Assembly: GCA_025454835.1 (NCBI GenBank)
Contig: JALONQ010000001.1
Span: 248,001-312,000 of the forward strand
Length of the DNA stretch: 64,000 nt
Direction of reading: 5' to 3'
Origin: Bacteroidota bacterium
Lineage (GTDB): Bacteria > Bacteroidota > Ignavibacteria > UBA10030
How positions within the stretch are numbered: position 1 is the first letter of the stretch; each line of letters starts with the position of its first letter. The notes under the pieces are model-generated. The model had not been told where the DNA came from, ran no database searches, and saw only the letters and a program-made list of their open reading frames with translations. The translations under genes and the position numbers were made by a program. Below are positions 18,837 to 28,102 of the stretch, piece by piece.

Positions 18837-18904
18837 GCTGTCTGAAGAGTACCGATCTCGGCAGGTAGGTCTGTTGCTGTTCTGACCACCAACGATCGGG
18901 AACC

Positions 18905-20377
18905 ATGAGCGACCATTCCACACACGGCGAGTTCAAACGAGAACTCGGTCTGCTTGACTCGACCATGATCGTCGTCGGTTCGATGATCGGGTCGGGCATC
19001 TTCATTGTCAGCGCCGATATCGCACGGACCGTCGGCTCACCCGGCATGCTCCTCCTCGTCTGGCTCATCACCGGCGCCGTGACCATGGCGGCCGCCTTGA
19101 GCTACGGTGAATTGGCAGGCATGATGCCGAATGCGGGCGGCCAGTACGTCTATCTGCGTGAATCCTACAATCCATTGATCGGATTCCTCTACGGATGGAC
19201 CCTCTTCATGGTCATCCAGACCGGCACCATCGCGGCCGTCGCAGTGGCGTTCGCGAAATTCACCGCCGTCCTGATCCCGTCGTTGTCGGAGAACGCCACA
19301 CTTCTCACCGTGGCCGGGTTGCGCATCTCTCCCGCCCAGGTTGTCGCCATCGTCAGCATCGTTGTTCTGACGGCCGTCAATATCCGGGGCGTGCATGAGG
19401 CGAAGATGGTGCAGAACTCCTTCACCATCGCCAAGACCGCGGCCTTGCTTGGGCTCATCGTGCTTGGTATCTCCGTTGGCCAGAATGCGCTCGCGATGGA
19501 CGCAAACTGGGCCGCCTTCTGGGATGCAACATGGACGCGCGCCGTCGGCGACGGGACCTTCACCGTCGAACCGCTGACGGGCTCGATGGTGCTGGCGGCG
19601 ATCGGAGTGGCCATGGTTGGCTCGCTCTTCTCGAGCGACGCGTGGAACAACATCACCTTCACGGCCGGAGAGGTCATCAATCCCAAGCGGAACATCCCGC
19701 TGAGCTTGGCCCTGGGCACGGGCATTGTCACCGCCATCTACTTGCTCGCGAACATCGCGTATCTCCTCGTGCTTCCGGTCGTCGGATCCCCCGACGGGGC
19801 TGACGCCGCCGCACGCGGCATTCAGTTCGCCACATCAGACCGGGTCGGAACGGCCGTCATGTCGGTCATCTTCGGCGACACGGCGGCCGTGATCATGGCC
19901 ATTCTCATCATGGTCTCGACCTTCGGCTGCAACAACGGACTGATCCTGGCCGGCGCAAGGGTCTACTATGCCATGGCCAAGGACGGTCTCTTCTTCCGAC
20001 GCGCGGGAGAGTTGAATGTTCGGGGCGTTCCTTCGGCGGCACTCGTGTTTCAGGGCATCTGGGCCTCCGCCCTTTGCCTGTCGGGCACCTACGGCGACCT
20101 GCTGGACTATGTGATCTTCGCCGTCCTCATCTTCTACATCCTCACCGTGGGAGGCATCTTCATCTTACGCAGGACGCGGCCCGATGCCGAGCGGCCGTAC
20201 AAGGCGTTCGGATATCCGGTCATCCCCGGTCTCTACATTATCGTGGCAACAGCCATCTGCATCGATCTGCTCATCTATAAACCGCAATACACGTGGCCCG
20301 GTCTCGTCATCGTGCTCGTCGGCATCCCCGTGTATCTGATCTGGCGGAAGGTCAATGCACGCCCTACGACACCCTGA
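18905..20377 (+). CDS. APC-family amino acid permease (LAT-like)
   Basis: The 490-residue transporter has ~12 helices, with the helix-1 motif VGSMIGSGIFIVSADIA and the mid-protein FSSDAWNNITFTAGEVINP typical of the L-type (LAT/SteT) branch. This differs from the upstream permease, so the two are not a recent duplication. The last 23 bases overlap the start of a secreted protein gene, so the two are probably translated from one message. Confidence 0.93.
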   Translation: MSDHSTHGEFKRELGLLDSTMIVVGSMIGSGIFIVSADIARTVGSPGMLLLVWLITGAVTMAAALSYGELAGMMPNAGGQYVYLRESYNPLIGFLYGWTLFMVIQTGTIAAVAVAFAKFTAVLIPSLSENATLLTVAGLRISPAQVVAIVSIVVLTAVNIRGVHEAKMVQNSFTIAKTAALLGLIVLGISVGQNALAMDANWAAFWDATWTRAVGDGTFTVEPLTGSMVLAAIGVAMVGSLFSSDAWNNITFTAGEVINPKRNIPLSLALGTGIVTAIYLLANIAYLLVLPVVGSPDGADAAARGIQFATSDRVGTAVMSVIFGDTAAVIMAILIMVSTFGCNNGLILAGARVYYAMAKDGLFFRRAGELNVRGVPSAALVFQGIWASALCLSGTYGDLLDYVIFAVLIFYILTVGGIFILRRTRPDAERPYKAFGYPVIPGLYIIVATAICIDLLIYKPQYTWPGLVIVLVGIPVYLIWRKVNARPTTP

Positions 20378-20897
20378 AGTCAGGCGTCTGATCTTGGCGG
20401 CCGCTAGCTGGGCCATGCTTCTGGCGTTCTCGCCCGGCGCCGCCGCGCAGACCGAACGGCTGGATACGCATGAGATCCAGCGGGTCCTTGATCGTGCCGA
20501 CTACACCTTCTACAACAAGCTCATGTATACGTCCGGCCAAGAATGGATCGGCAAGACCGTGACGTTCCGGGGGACCATCGCGGTGCGACCGGTCATCATT
20601 CCGGACAAACGTGACTACATCCAGGTGTCCGGCCAGAACAGCAACAATGATCCTGTGAACATCGTCGGCTATCTGGATACGCCTTTGCGTTCGGAATCGG
20701 GATACGAACAGCGCGGACCGACGGTCTCGCGCGGGCAGAATGTCATCGTCTTCGGCATCCTCGGCAAGCCGCGGGATTTCGTGGACGAAAGCGGTTACGT
20801 GCGCTTCCTCCCCACGATGGACCTGCTCATGATCTACACTGCGGAAGACCGCGACTACCGAATGCCCCTCTGGGTGAGTCGTTCGCTACGACGATGA
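20355..20897 (+). CDS. Secreted protein of unknown function
   Basis: The 180-residue protein has a signal peptide (hydrophobic residues 12-30, likely cleavage after AAAQ). The mature part contains GKTVTFRGTIAVRPVII and ISVQ-like strands (YIQVSGQNSNNDPVNIVGYL, then QNVIVFGILGKPRDF) that resemble a small OB-fold-like beta domain. I do not recognise the family. Its start lies inside the last 23 bases of the upstream permease gene, so it is co-expressed. A shorter start at 20415 would remove the positively charged part of the signal. Confidence 0.75.
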   Translation: MHALRHPEVRRLILAAASWAMLLAFSPGAAAQTERLDTHEIQRVLDRADYTFYNKLMYTSGQEWIGKTVTFRGTIAVRPVIIPDKRDYIQVSGQNSNNDPVNIVGYLDTPLRSESGYEQRGPTVSRGQNVIVFGILGKPRDFVDESGYVRFLPTMDLLMIYTAEDRDYRMPLWVSRSLRR

Positions 20898-21286
20898 TGG
20901 TGCTTGCCATGGCACGAGCGAGGGTGCATACGTTCTTGCGTGCCCCACCTCAGATCCTGCCTGGCTCTTCACCGATTTGCAGACATCCATTCGATCTTCA
21001 GAGACAACAACCGGGACGGGTTCAAGGACCGATCGTTTGTCTCCGCCATGGAGGCCACAGGGCTCCCACCTGAGGGATCCCTTTTCATTTTTCGGAATCC
21101 AATGCTACACCTCTCCTGGTTTTCTCATCTTTGAGACATCGCTGATTCCTGACGCTTCTTCTTGTATCGCCGCGACTCTCTGACTACATTTTTTTCGACA
21201 GCATCAAATCAGTCCTCAGGCCCGTTCGTCAGGCGAACGACCCAGAGATCACCTTGACACGCTGCACAATCAGGAGGGTCATCATC
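20898..21286 (+). other. Gap before citrate synthase
   Basis: The 389-base stretch holds a terminator (21060-21093), a poly-T tract near 21187-21194 and an AGGAGG ribosome site at 21272-21277. I see no gene in it and no clear -10/-35 pair for gltA. Confidence 0.5.
21060..21093 (+). terminator. Intrinsic terminator after the permease/secreted-protein unit
   Basis: AGGG-C-TCCC pairs with GGGA-T-CCCT around a 6-base loop (8 pairs with one mismatch), followed by TTTTCATTTTT. Confidence 0.6.
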
Positions 21287-22579
21287 GTGGCTGACCATCT
21301 GAGCATCACCGATAGCCGTAACGGAAAAGTGTACGAGGTACCGATCCAGGACGGCACCATCAAGGCGATGGACCTTCGTCAGATCAAGACAGGTCCGGAA
21401 GATTTCGGGTTGATGACCTACGACCCGGCATTCATGAACACGGCGTCGTGCAAGAGCACGATCACGTACATCGACGGCGACAAGGGGATCCTTCGGTACC
21501 GCGGCTACCCGATCGAACAATTGGCGGAGAAGTCGTCGTACCTGGAAGTCGCCTACCTGCTGCTGAACGGCGAGCTGCCGACGGAAGGTCAGTTGAAGGA
21601 CTTCACGTCCTGGACCGTCCGCCACTCGATGCTCCACGAGAACATCAAGAAGTTCATGGAAGGCTTCAACCACGACGCCCACCCGATGGGCATGCTCGTC
21701 AGCACCGTCGCGGCGTTGTCGACCTTCTATCCCGATGCGAAGCAGATCCACGACCCCGATGTGCGCAGACGACAGATCTACCGTCTCATTGCGAAGATGC
21801 CGACGATCGGCGCGTACGGCTATCGCCACCGTCTCGGGTTGCCGTACGTCTATCCGAGTGAGGAATTCAGCTACACCGGCAACTTCCTTGCGATGATGTA
21901 CAAGCGGCTCGAGAAGGACTACAAGGTCAACCCCGTACTCGAACGTGCCCTCGACATCCTGTTCATCCTTCATGCCGACCACGAACAGAACTGCGGCACG
22001 AACGCCATGCGGAGCATCGGCAGCTCGTACGCCGACCCGTACGTCTCGTGCGCTGGCGCGGCCGCCGCACTCTACGGTCCGCTGCACGGCGGAGCGAACG
22101 AACAGGTCCTGACGATGCTCAGAGAGATCGGCTCGAAGGAGAAGATCCCGGCATTCATCAAGGACGTGAAGGAAGGCCACGGTGAGAAGCGCTTGATGGG
22201 CTTCGGCCACCGGGTCTACAAGAACTACGACCCTCGCGCCAAGATCATCAAGCAGACGGCCGAGCAGGTCTTCTCGGTGACCGGGCGGAATCCTTTGCTC
22301 GATATCGCGATCGAGCTTGAACGCATCGCCCTGGAAGACGAATACTTCGTCAAACGCAAGCTGTATCCAAACGTCGACTTCTACTCGGGCATCATCTACC
22401 AGGCGATGGGGTTCCCGACCGACGCTTTCACGGTGCTGTTCGCCATCCCGCGCACGTCAGGCTGGCTGGCCCAATGGGAGGAACTGTTGCAGGATAGCGA
22501 CCAGAAGATCGCCCGTCCGCGCCAGATCTATCTCGGCCACCAGACGCGGGACGTGGTACCCATCGGCCAGCGACACTGA
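21287..22579 (+). CDS. gltA: Citrate synthase
   Basis: The 430-residue enzyme condenses oxaloacetate and acetyl-CoA to citrate. Catalytic landmarks are GPLHGGAN, GFGHRVY and YPNVDFYSG, which supply the two histidines and the aspartate. The chosen start is GTG at 21287, 9 bases after AGGAGG (21272-21277); an ATG at 21254 lies before this ribosome site and is less likely. The length and the N-terminal beta region (KVYEVPIQDGTIKAMDLRQI) fit the large hexameric bacterial type. A hairpin terminator follows at 22629. Confidence 0.96.
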   Translation: MADHLSITDSRNGKVYEVPIQDGTIKAMDLRQIKTGPEDFGLMTYDPAFMNTASCKSTITYIDGDKGILRYRGYPIEQLAEKSSYLEVAYLLLNGELPTEGQLKDFTSWTVRHSMLHENIKKFMEGFNHDAHPMGMLVSTVAALSTFYPDAKQIHDPDVRRRQIYRLIAKMPTIGAYGYRHRLGLPYVYPSEEFSYTGNFLAMMYKRLEKDYKVNPVLERALDILFILHADHEQNCGTNAMRSIGSSYADPYVSCAGAAAALYGPLHGGANEQVLTMLREIGSKEKIPAFIKDVKEGHGEKRLMGFGHRVYKNYDPRAKIIKQTAEQVFSVTGRNPLLDIAIELERIALEDEYFVKRKLYPNVDFYSGIIYQAMGFPTDAFTVLFAIPRTSGWLAQWEELLQDSDQKIARPRQIYLGHQTRDVVPIGQRH

Positions 22580-22628
22580 CCTCTGCCCCCTCCGGGATCC
22601 TGCGGAGAGGATGGGGATACCTCCATAC

Positions 22629-22668
22629 GAAGCCCGGGCCTTAAGTGGTCCGGGCTTCTCTATTCTTG
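22629..22668 (+). terminator. Terminator after gltA
   Basis: GAAGCCCGG (22629-22637) pairs with CCGGGCTTC (22650-22658), followed by TCTATTCTTG. Confidence 0.7.
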
Positions 22669-22758
22669 ATTTCGGGAACGCCGTAGACTAGATTCCCGGG
22701 ACGTCCCAGGCGGGGTCAGTCAGGGCCACCGTCCATCCATCATTCTCGGAGATCGCGT

Positions 22759-23322
22759 ATGGTTACCATTGCTTCGCTATGGCTGCCGATCCTGGTCTCG
22801 GCAGTTTTCGTGTTCATCATGAGTATGCTCGTCCACATGGTGTTCAAGTATCACTCCAATGATTTCCGCAAGTTCCCGAACGAGGATGCTGTGGCCGATG
22901 CATTACGGAAGCTCAACATCCCCGACGGCGAGTACGCACTCCCGAAGGCCGCTGACATGAAGGAGTTCGGGTCGGCCGAGTTCCAGGAGAAGGTCAAGAA
23001 GGGTCCGAATCTCATGATGACGATCTGGGGTGGGACGGCTCCCTCGATGACGAAGGAATTGACGCTATGGTTCCTCTATTTGATCCTGGTCGGCGTGTTT
23101 GCCGCCTACGTGGCGGGCCGCGCCCTGGAGCCTGGCGCGCATTACCTCTCGGTCTTCCGGTTCGCTGGCGTGACGGCGTTTGCCTGCTACGCGATGGCGG
23201 AGATCCAGCGTACCATCTGGTGGCGTCAATCCTGGAGCAATACGCTCAAGTCGATGTTCGATGGGTTGCTGTACGCCCTCTTGACCGGAGGGACGTTCGG
23301 GTGGCTGTGGCCAGCGATGTGA
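22759..23322 (+). CDS. Conserved inner-membrane protein of unknown function
   Basis: The 187-residue protein has one N-terminal helix (SLWLPILVSAVFVFIMSMLV) and about three more between residues 100 and 187. A soluble segment carries YHSNDFRKFPNEDAVADALR and FQEKVKKGPNLMM. I have seen this arrangement in an unnamed family of bacterial membrane proteins, so it is probably real and conserved, but no function is known to me. It stands alone between citrate synthase and a convergent gene. Confidence 0.82.
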   Translation: MVTIASLWLPILVSAVFVFIMSMLVHMVFKYHSNDFRKFPNEDAVADALRKLNIPDGEYALPKAADMKEFGSAEFQEKVKKGPNLMMTIWGGTAPSMTKELTLWFLYLILVGVFAAYVAGRALEPGAHYLSVFRFAGVTAFACYAMAEIQRTIWWRQSWSNTLKSMFDGLLYALLTGGTFGWLWPAM

Positions 23323-23353
23323 ACGAGACCGGCCACGCTCTATATCTGAACGA

Positions 23354-23379
23354 CAAAGCCCGGGAAGTCCCGGGCTTTG
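23354..23379. terminator. Bidirectional hairpin between convergent genes
   Basis: CAAAGCCCGGGA (23354-23365) and TCCCGGGCTTTG (23368-23379) form a perfect stem, followed on the plus strand by CCTTTCTTTCC. Confidence 0.7.
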
Positions 23380-23408
23380 CCTTTCTTTCCCCTCGGTCAC
23401 CGCAGAGA

Positions 23409-24515
23409 TCATCGCATCGTCCCCACCGTCACCGGTAGCGACATGAAGGTCACACCCGCGATGAATCCATCGCGGTCACCAACCCCGAGATAGAGGCCCG
23501 GCTGGATCCCCCACAGATCGACGAGGCCGGGATAGAGATTCAGTTGAACGTTGGGCACCTTTGGGCCCGTGATCACGGCCCCCATCAGGAGCGACCCGCC
23601 GTCGTCCCAGAATACACCAACGGCTCCGTCCAGCTTAGGCACCATGCGCCAGAATTCCGTCCCCCGCTCCTGCCGTTGCATGCCATTCACCGACTGCCCG
23701 ACCCCGATGGAGATGCGTTGGCGATCGTCGTAGCGATAGCTGAGCCCGACCACGGAATTGACCCCCCAGTAGATGAACGGCGCATACCGTTCGGCCCACG
23801 GCAGCGGATAACGCAGCACAAACTGCTGTCCGACATTCTGCAAATACCAGTTCCGGGGCACGACCAGTGGCTGGAGTGACCATTCCAGGAGCTGCACATC
23901 CTCCGAGAAGAACCGCTTGACGCCGTCGAAGGAAAAGAGGACGAAACCCAGCGTGTTGAACACATACATATCGGCGATGTGGTCGACGTTGACCTTCAGC
24001 TCGTACCCCGCCTGCATCATCTCGTTGACATAGTGGAATGCGAGCGACGTGCCCACGCCCCAGACGACCGGGGCGGGGTATCCGTGATAACGGTAGTATT
24101 CCGTCACCTTCGCATACAGCATGCCGTAACCGAGCGTATGGTCGCCGATATTCGGCAGGAACTGCAATTCTTCGATATCGAAGCTAAGGTTGATGAACTC
24201 TTCCCGCCAGAACCTTCCCCACCCATACGCGTTGATACGGGTGATCGGATCGCGCAGATTGTACCAGACGATCGTCGATGTGCGGGTGAAGTACATCTTG
24301 CGCAGGTCACGGTTATTCGCCGGGTCTGTCCGGAGAGCATCGAACGAACCGTTCAAGAGGAGATTCAACGGTGAGAAGAAGGCGTCGGAGCCGCGGCGCT
24401 GTTCGGGATGGTAGAAGTAGAAATGGTCCTGCGCCGGCAGGATGTTCGAGATGCCGGCGACGAGAGCGGCGACGATGACCGCCCGACGGAGCGGTGTTGG
24501 GGTCCGGATCGTCAC
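23409..24515 (-). CDS. Secreted or outer-membrane protein, unknown
   Basis: The 368-residue protein starts with GTG, overlapping the formimidoyltransferase stop as GTGA, so translation is coupled. It has a signal peptide (cleavage near LPAQ-DH). The body is rich in aromatic residues. NVDHIADMYVFNTLGFVLF resembles the asparagine/aspartate-helix motif of DUF3943-type outer-membrane proteins, and the C-terminal half reads as alternating strands. Assignment to that family is weak. The coupling to an amino-acid catabolism gene may just reflect operon packing. Confidence 0.78.
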   Translation of the reverse strand: MTIRTPTPLRRAVIVAALVAGISNILPAQDHFYFYHPEQRRGSDAFFSPLNLLLNGSFDALRTDPANNRDLRKMYFTRTSTIVWYNLRDPITRINAYGWGRFWREEFINLSFDIEELQFLPNIGDHTLGYGMLYAKVTEYYRYHGYPAPVVWGVGTSLAFHYVNEMMQAGYELKVNVDHIADMYVFNTLGFVLFSFDGVKRFFSEDVQLLEWSLQPLVVPRNWYLQNVGQQFVLRYPLPWAERYAPFIYWGVNSVVGLSYRYDDRQRISIGVGQSVNGMQRQERGTEFWRMVPKLDGAVGVFWDDGGSLLMGAVITGPKVPNVQLNLYPGLVDLWGIQPGLYLGVGDRDGFIAGVTFMSLPVTVGTMR

Positions 24516-25435
24516 TCGAGGAACAACTTCTCGTCCATATGCTGCTGAATGTTCCGTTCCAGGATCCGATCGTGATTGAACTCGTGAACACCCATGTAGT
24601 ACAGGGCGGACTCGACGAACACGATCTCGGGGATGAGTCCGATCATCTCCACCTTGCGAATGGCAACGCCGTAGCGACGGCCCTCCATCCGGAGTTGCTC
24701 GATGACGCGGTACATCGGCATCTGACGGAAATTCGTGATCGAGATGGTGATCTGGCTCCGGTTGCTGACCGGCTCATGCCCCGGATTGGCATTCACGAGG
24801 TTGCCGCACGCGCCCGAGGTCTCGAGCGCCTCGGCCAGCTTGCGGGCGATCGATTCGTCGCGGCTGGACAGCTCGACGCGGAAACTGACCAGCGGATGAC
24901 GAGCCCCGATGATCGTGACGCCTGAATCGTGAGGGAACCTCTCGGGCCCAAGGTCGGGCTTCCACTCCGCCTGCTTCATCTTTTCCTCGAACCCCTCGTA
25001 TTCTCCTTCGCGAATGTCGTCGACATTGCGACGCTGAGGGCGCGTCGCCGATTCGGCGAACAGATAGACCGGCAGTTTGAACTCCGCCGCCACCTTTTCG
25101 GCGAATTCCCTCGCCATCTGGGTGGCCTCTTCGATCGTCACATCCTTCAGAGGGACGAACGGAAAGACGTCCACTGCGCCAACCCTTGGATATTCCCCCT
25201 CGTGCTTGCGCATGTCGATATGACCCAGCGAATAGCGATAGAGCTCCAAGCCGCCTTCGAACAGCGCCTCCTTCGATCCGGAGAACGAATAGACGGTCCG
25301 GTTGCGGCTGGCATCCCGCGACACGTCCATCAGGACGAGCCCGGACACGCGTTGTAGTCGAGCGGTCAGTTCGTCGACGAATGATTGATCTCGGCCTTCG
25401 CAGACGTTGGGGATGGCGGCAAGGATCTTGCTCAT
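24512..25435 (-). CDS. ftcD: Glutamate formimidoyltransferase
   Basis: The 307-residue protein transfers the formimino group of N-formimino-glutamate to tetrahydrofolate, the last step of one histidine degradation route. It begins MSKILAAIPNVCEGRD and has the family stretches LMDVSRDASRNRTVYSFSG, AVDVFPFVPL and LVNANPGHEPVSNRSQI. The cyclodeaminase domain found in vertebrate FTCD is absent. The ATG at 25435 has GGAG upstream. It lies after the sodium-pump decarboxylase subunit genes, from which it is separated by a hairpin. No hut genes are visible. Confidence 0.93.
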   Translation of the reverse strand: MSKILAAIPNVCEGRDQSFVDELTARLQRVSGLVLMDVSRDASRNRTVYSFSGSKEALFEGGLELYRYSLGHIDMRKHEGEYPRVGAVDVFPFVPLKDVTIEEATQMAREFAEKVAAEFKLPVYLFAESATRPQRRNVDDIREGEYEGFEEKMKQAEWKPDLGPERFPHDSGVTIIGARHPLVSFRVELSSRDESIARKLAEALETSGACGNLVNANPGHEPVSNRSQITISITNFRQMPMYRVIEQLRMEGRRYGVAIRKVEMIGLIPEIVFVESALYYMGVHEFNHDRILERNIQQHMDEKLFLE

Positions 25436-25477
25436 AGGTGACTCCAAGGATTCGACCGATGTAAATGGACCCCGAAG

Positions 25478-25535
25478 AGAGACGCATCGACCCGCGTCTC
25501 TTCGTGAGTATTCGTATCCCTTCGTGGACGTCGTG
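25478..25535. repeat. Hairpin plus TTCGT-rich repeat upstream of ftcD
   Basis: AGAGACGC (25478-25485) pairs with GCGTCTCT (25494-25501). It runs into TCTTCGTGAGTATTCG and CCTTCGTGG, three spaced TTCGT units. The wording resembles a TTCGTGTCCATTCGTGG-type intergenic repeat that I recall from other environmental genomes. Confidence 0.45.
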
Positions 25536-25556
25536 GCTCCCGAATTCTCCTGATCA

Positions 25557-27248
25557 TCAGAAAAGCCCCAGGAACACCCCCGCCACGATCGCCGAGCCGA
25601 TGACACCGGCGACGTTCGGCCCCATGGCGTGCATCAGGAGATGATTGTCGGGGTCATACTCTCGACCGACCATTTCGGAGACCCGTGCCGAGTCCGGTAC
25701 CGCCGATACTCCTGCGCTGCCGATCAGCGGGTTGATCTTGTCTTTCAGGAAGAGATTCATTGCCTTCGCAAATAAGACCCCGCCCGCCGTCGATACAGCG
25801 AAGGCAAGGCATCCGAGCACGAAGATGAGCACCGACTGTGGCACGAGGAACACCTGTGCGGTCGTCGAAGCACCGACCGACAGGCCCAGCAACATCGTGC
25901 AGATATCGATGAGCGCTGAGGAAGCGGTCTTGGCAAGACGTGAGGTCACGCCCGTCTCGCGCAGCAGGTTGCCGAAGAACAGCATGCCCAACAGAGGAAT
26001 GGCCCCAGGAGCCACGAGCGTTGTGATAATGAAGCCGGCGATCGGAAAGATCACTTTCTCTTCATTGCGCACGACACGCGCCGGTTTCATTCGGATGAGC
26101 CGCTCTTCCTTCGTGGTCAACAGACGCATGATCGGGGGCTGGATGATCGGCACCATGCCCATGTAGGAGTAAGCGGCGATCGCGATCGGACCGATGAGGG
26201 AAGGCGCCAATTTCGAAGCCAGGAAGATCGCCGTCGGTCCGTCTGCCCCGCCGATGATGCCGATCGCAGCGGCAGAGGCAGCCGAGAATCCGAGGGCCAG
26301 CGCCCCCAGGAAGGTGGCGAAGATCCCCAGCTGCGCCGCAGCCCCCAGCAGCACCAGCTTCGGATTGGATAGCATGGCCGTGAAATCGGTCATGGCGCCG
26401 ATGCCGAGGAAGATGAGCGGCGGGAACACACCGTTGGTCACGAGCGTGTACAAGATGCCCATGACGCTGTTGCCAGTCGTGTTGAACACGAACTTGTGCG
26501 TCACAGGGTCGATCATGTAGATCGAGATGCTGTTGAACATCGACAACGGCACGGGGATGTTGCCCAGCAGGATACCGAACCCGATCGGCACCAGGAGCAG
26601 GGGCTCATAATCCTTGGCCACGGCGATATAGATGAACACGAGGCCGATCACCATCATGACCAGGTTTCCCCATGTCAAGTTGAGGAAACCCGTGCCGCCC
26701 AAGATCTGCTCGGCGTACCCTTCGAATTCCCCGGTACGAAGGTCCCGGTATCGGGTCTCGACCTCGAGGTTGGTCACGACGGCGATGCTCTGGTCCTCGG
26801 ACACCCGCAGAACCCGGAAGAGCCCGCCTTCTTTCACCTCGGTATAGACCCATCCCTTCATCCCGGTCTCAACCCCACGGCGGGCGCCGAGACCGATCAC
26901 GAAGTACGCGTCGGAACTCTCCCGCGTGAACTTCACCTCCGATTCGTTCAACGACGCAATGTCCACCGCCGAGATCCGGTCGGTGCTTTCGCCGTCGGAC
27001 AGATCGGCCTGAACGATCGATTCGAACTGATCGAGGTAGACCACGTGGAAGGAGCCGACGGTCCGCCTCGCCGCAGACATGAGCTCACCGCGCGTCGTGT
27101 CTGTCATTCCGTCGGCCGTGCCTCTGAAGACCTTCAGATAGGTCTTGCCCGTGAATGACAGTGCGAAGCGTTCCTGCCCCGGCAGCGCCGAGGCAGCCAA
27201 GGCCAGGAGCGCGAACGACATCACGAACCGTATGAGACGATGTGACAT
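25557..27248 (-). CDS. oadB: Na+-translocating decarboxylase beta subunit (OadB) with extra secreted N-terminal domain
   Basis: Residues ~187-563 are a full OadB: LTWGNLVMMVIGLVFIYIAV, DYEPLLLVPIGFGILLGNIP, IIGGADGPTAIFLASKL and LGLSVGASTTAQ, with 9-11 helices. This subunit couples decarboxylation of carboxybiotin to Na+ export. Unusually, residues 1-22 form a signal peptide (cleavage near LPGQ-ER) and residues 23-186 form an added domain. That domain contains YFVIGLGARRGVETGMKGW and LFRVLRVSEDQSIAVVTNLE, resembling periplasmic FlgT-like beta domains. Normal OadB proteins begin near the DYEPLLL region. The gene lies 15 bases after the biotin carrier. Confidence 0.9.
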   Translation of the reverse strand: MSHRLIRFVMSFALLALAASALPGQERFALSFTGKTYLKVFRGTADGMTDTTRGELMSAARRTVGSFHVVYLDQFESIVQADLSDGESTDRISAVDIASLNESEVKFTRESSDAYFVIGLGARRGVETGMKGWVYTEVKEGGLFRVLRVSEDQSIAVVTNLEVETRYRDLRTGEFEGYAEQILGGTGFLNLTWGNLVMMVIGLVFIYIAVAKDYEPLLLVPIGFGILLGNIPVPLSMFNSISIYMIDPVTHKFVFNTTGNSVMGILYTLVTNGVFPPLIFLGIGAMTDFTAMLSNPKLVLLGAAAQLGIFATFLGALALGFSAASAAAIGIIGGADGPTAIFLASKLAPSLIGPIAIAAYSYMGMVPIIQPPIMRLLTTKEERLIRMKPARVVRNEEKVIFPIAGFIITTLVAPGAIPLLGMLFFGNLLRETGVTSRLAKTASSALIDICTMLLGLSVGASTTAQVFLVPQSVLIFVLGCLAFAVSTAGGVLFAKAMNLFLKDKINPLIGSAGVSAVPDSARVSEMVGREYDPDNHLLMHAMGPNVAGVIGSAIVAGVFLGLF

Positions 27249-27263
27249 GAAGGGCCCCTTCCG

Positions 27264-27722
27264 TTACAAGGTCGTCATGTCGGGACGGGAGACCTCAAAC
27301 AGCGCCTGGCCCTCGGAGACGGTCTCGCCTTGGTGCACGAGAACGCTCTTCACGACGCCGTCGAACGGGGCGGGAATGTGGTTCTCCATCTTCATTGTCT
27401 CCAGCACCATGAGTTTCTGTCCGGCTTTCACCTGATCGCCGACCTTGGCCACCACATCCAAGACGAGCCCGGGGAGGGGCGACTTGACGACGCCTCCGGA
27501 GGTCTGCATCGGTTTCGCCTGGGGTTTCGGCGTCTCGGCAGGACGGGCGGCGGCCTTCGGATCCGCCGCCGCAGGCTTCGACAGGTCGCCTTTGATGCCT
27601 AGTTGCTTCAACTCGACCACGTAGGCGACTCCGTTGACGGCTACGGTCGCGGAATCAGCGTTCAGTTCACGGAGCTCCGCGCGGTACTCCGTTCCGTTGA
27701 TGGTCACCACATAGTCGCGCAT
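27264..27722 (-). CDS. Biotin carrier subunit of a biotin-dependent decarboxylase
   Basis: The 152-residue protein carries biotin that shuttles carboxyl groups between the carboxyltransferase and the membrane pump. The biotinylation site is ETMKMEN with the acceptor K111, in a C-terminal lipoyl/biotin fold beginning at VKSPLPGLVLDV. An N-terminal domain and a Pro/Ala linker (residues ~50-73) precede it. The chosen ATG at 27722 shares its A with the stop of the upstream OadG gene (TGATG), which supports this start. Confidence 0.93.
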   Translation of the reverse strand: MRDYVVTINGTEYRAELRELNADSATVAVNGVAYVVELKQLGIKGDLSKPAAADPKAAARPAETPKPQAKPMQTSGGVVKSPLPGLVLDVVAKVGDQVKAGQKLMVLETMKMENHIPAPFDGVVKSVLVHQGETVSEGQALFEVSRPDMTTL

Positions 27723-28081
27723 CAGATTCGGCCTCGTTGATACGGATTGACAATGAGACGGCCCTCGCCGGACCACCCCTGAGACTGCTCCTGACTCTTG
27801 AACGTGAAACGGCTCGCCCGATATGAGCGCGCCAGCTTGATCTCGATGGCCAGGACGGCGATGATGACCGAAAGCACCTCTGGCGTCAGCGTCGAGGGAA
27901 CCTCCACCGCTGGTGCGACGGTCGTCGCTGGCTGGACCGCCGTGGCGGGCTCCGGTGTCGGACCTCGACGGAGCTTGATCAGCTGTCCGAACAGATTGAT
28001 CGAAACATTCGTAAGGATCAGCCCGATGAACGTCACACCCATGCCCATCGCGGTGATCAGCAAAGCATCAGTCCAGGTCAC
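27722..28081 (-). CDS. OadG-family gamma subunit of a sodium-pump decarboxylase
   Basis: The 119-residue protein has one N-terminal membrane helix (ALLITAMGMGVTFIGLILTN), an Ala/Pro/Thr linker and a short C-terminal tail. This is the layout of OadG/MmdD subunits, which anchor the complex. It also contains a second hydrophobic stretch, EVLSVIIAVLAIEIKLA. The start is GTG at 28081. It lies between the carboxyltransferase and biotin-carrier genes, and overlaps the latter. Confidence 0.85.
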   Translation of the reverse strand: MTWTDALLITAMGMGVTFIGLILTNVSINLFGQLIKLRRGPTPEPATAVQPATTVAPAVEVPSTLTPEVLSVIIAVLAIEIKLARSYRASRFTFKSQEQSQGWSGEGRLIVNPYQRGRI

Positions 28082-28102
28082 GATAGAGCCTCTTCGTCAA
28101 TA

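Noticed and set aside
17294-18925. 543-codon minus-strand frame opposite the first permease
   Set aside because: The product is rich in Arg, His and Asp with no hydrophobic segments or domain; it is the antisense shadow of a clear membrane transporter.
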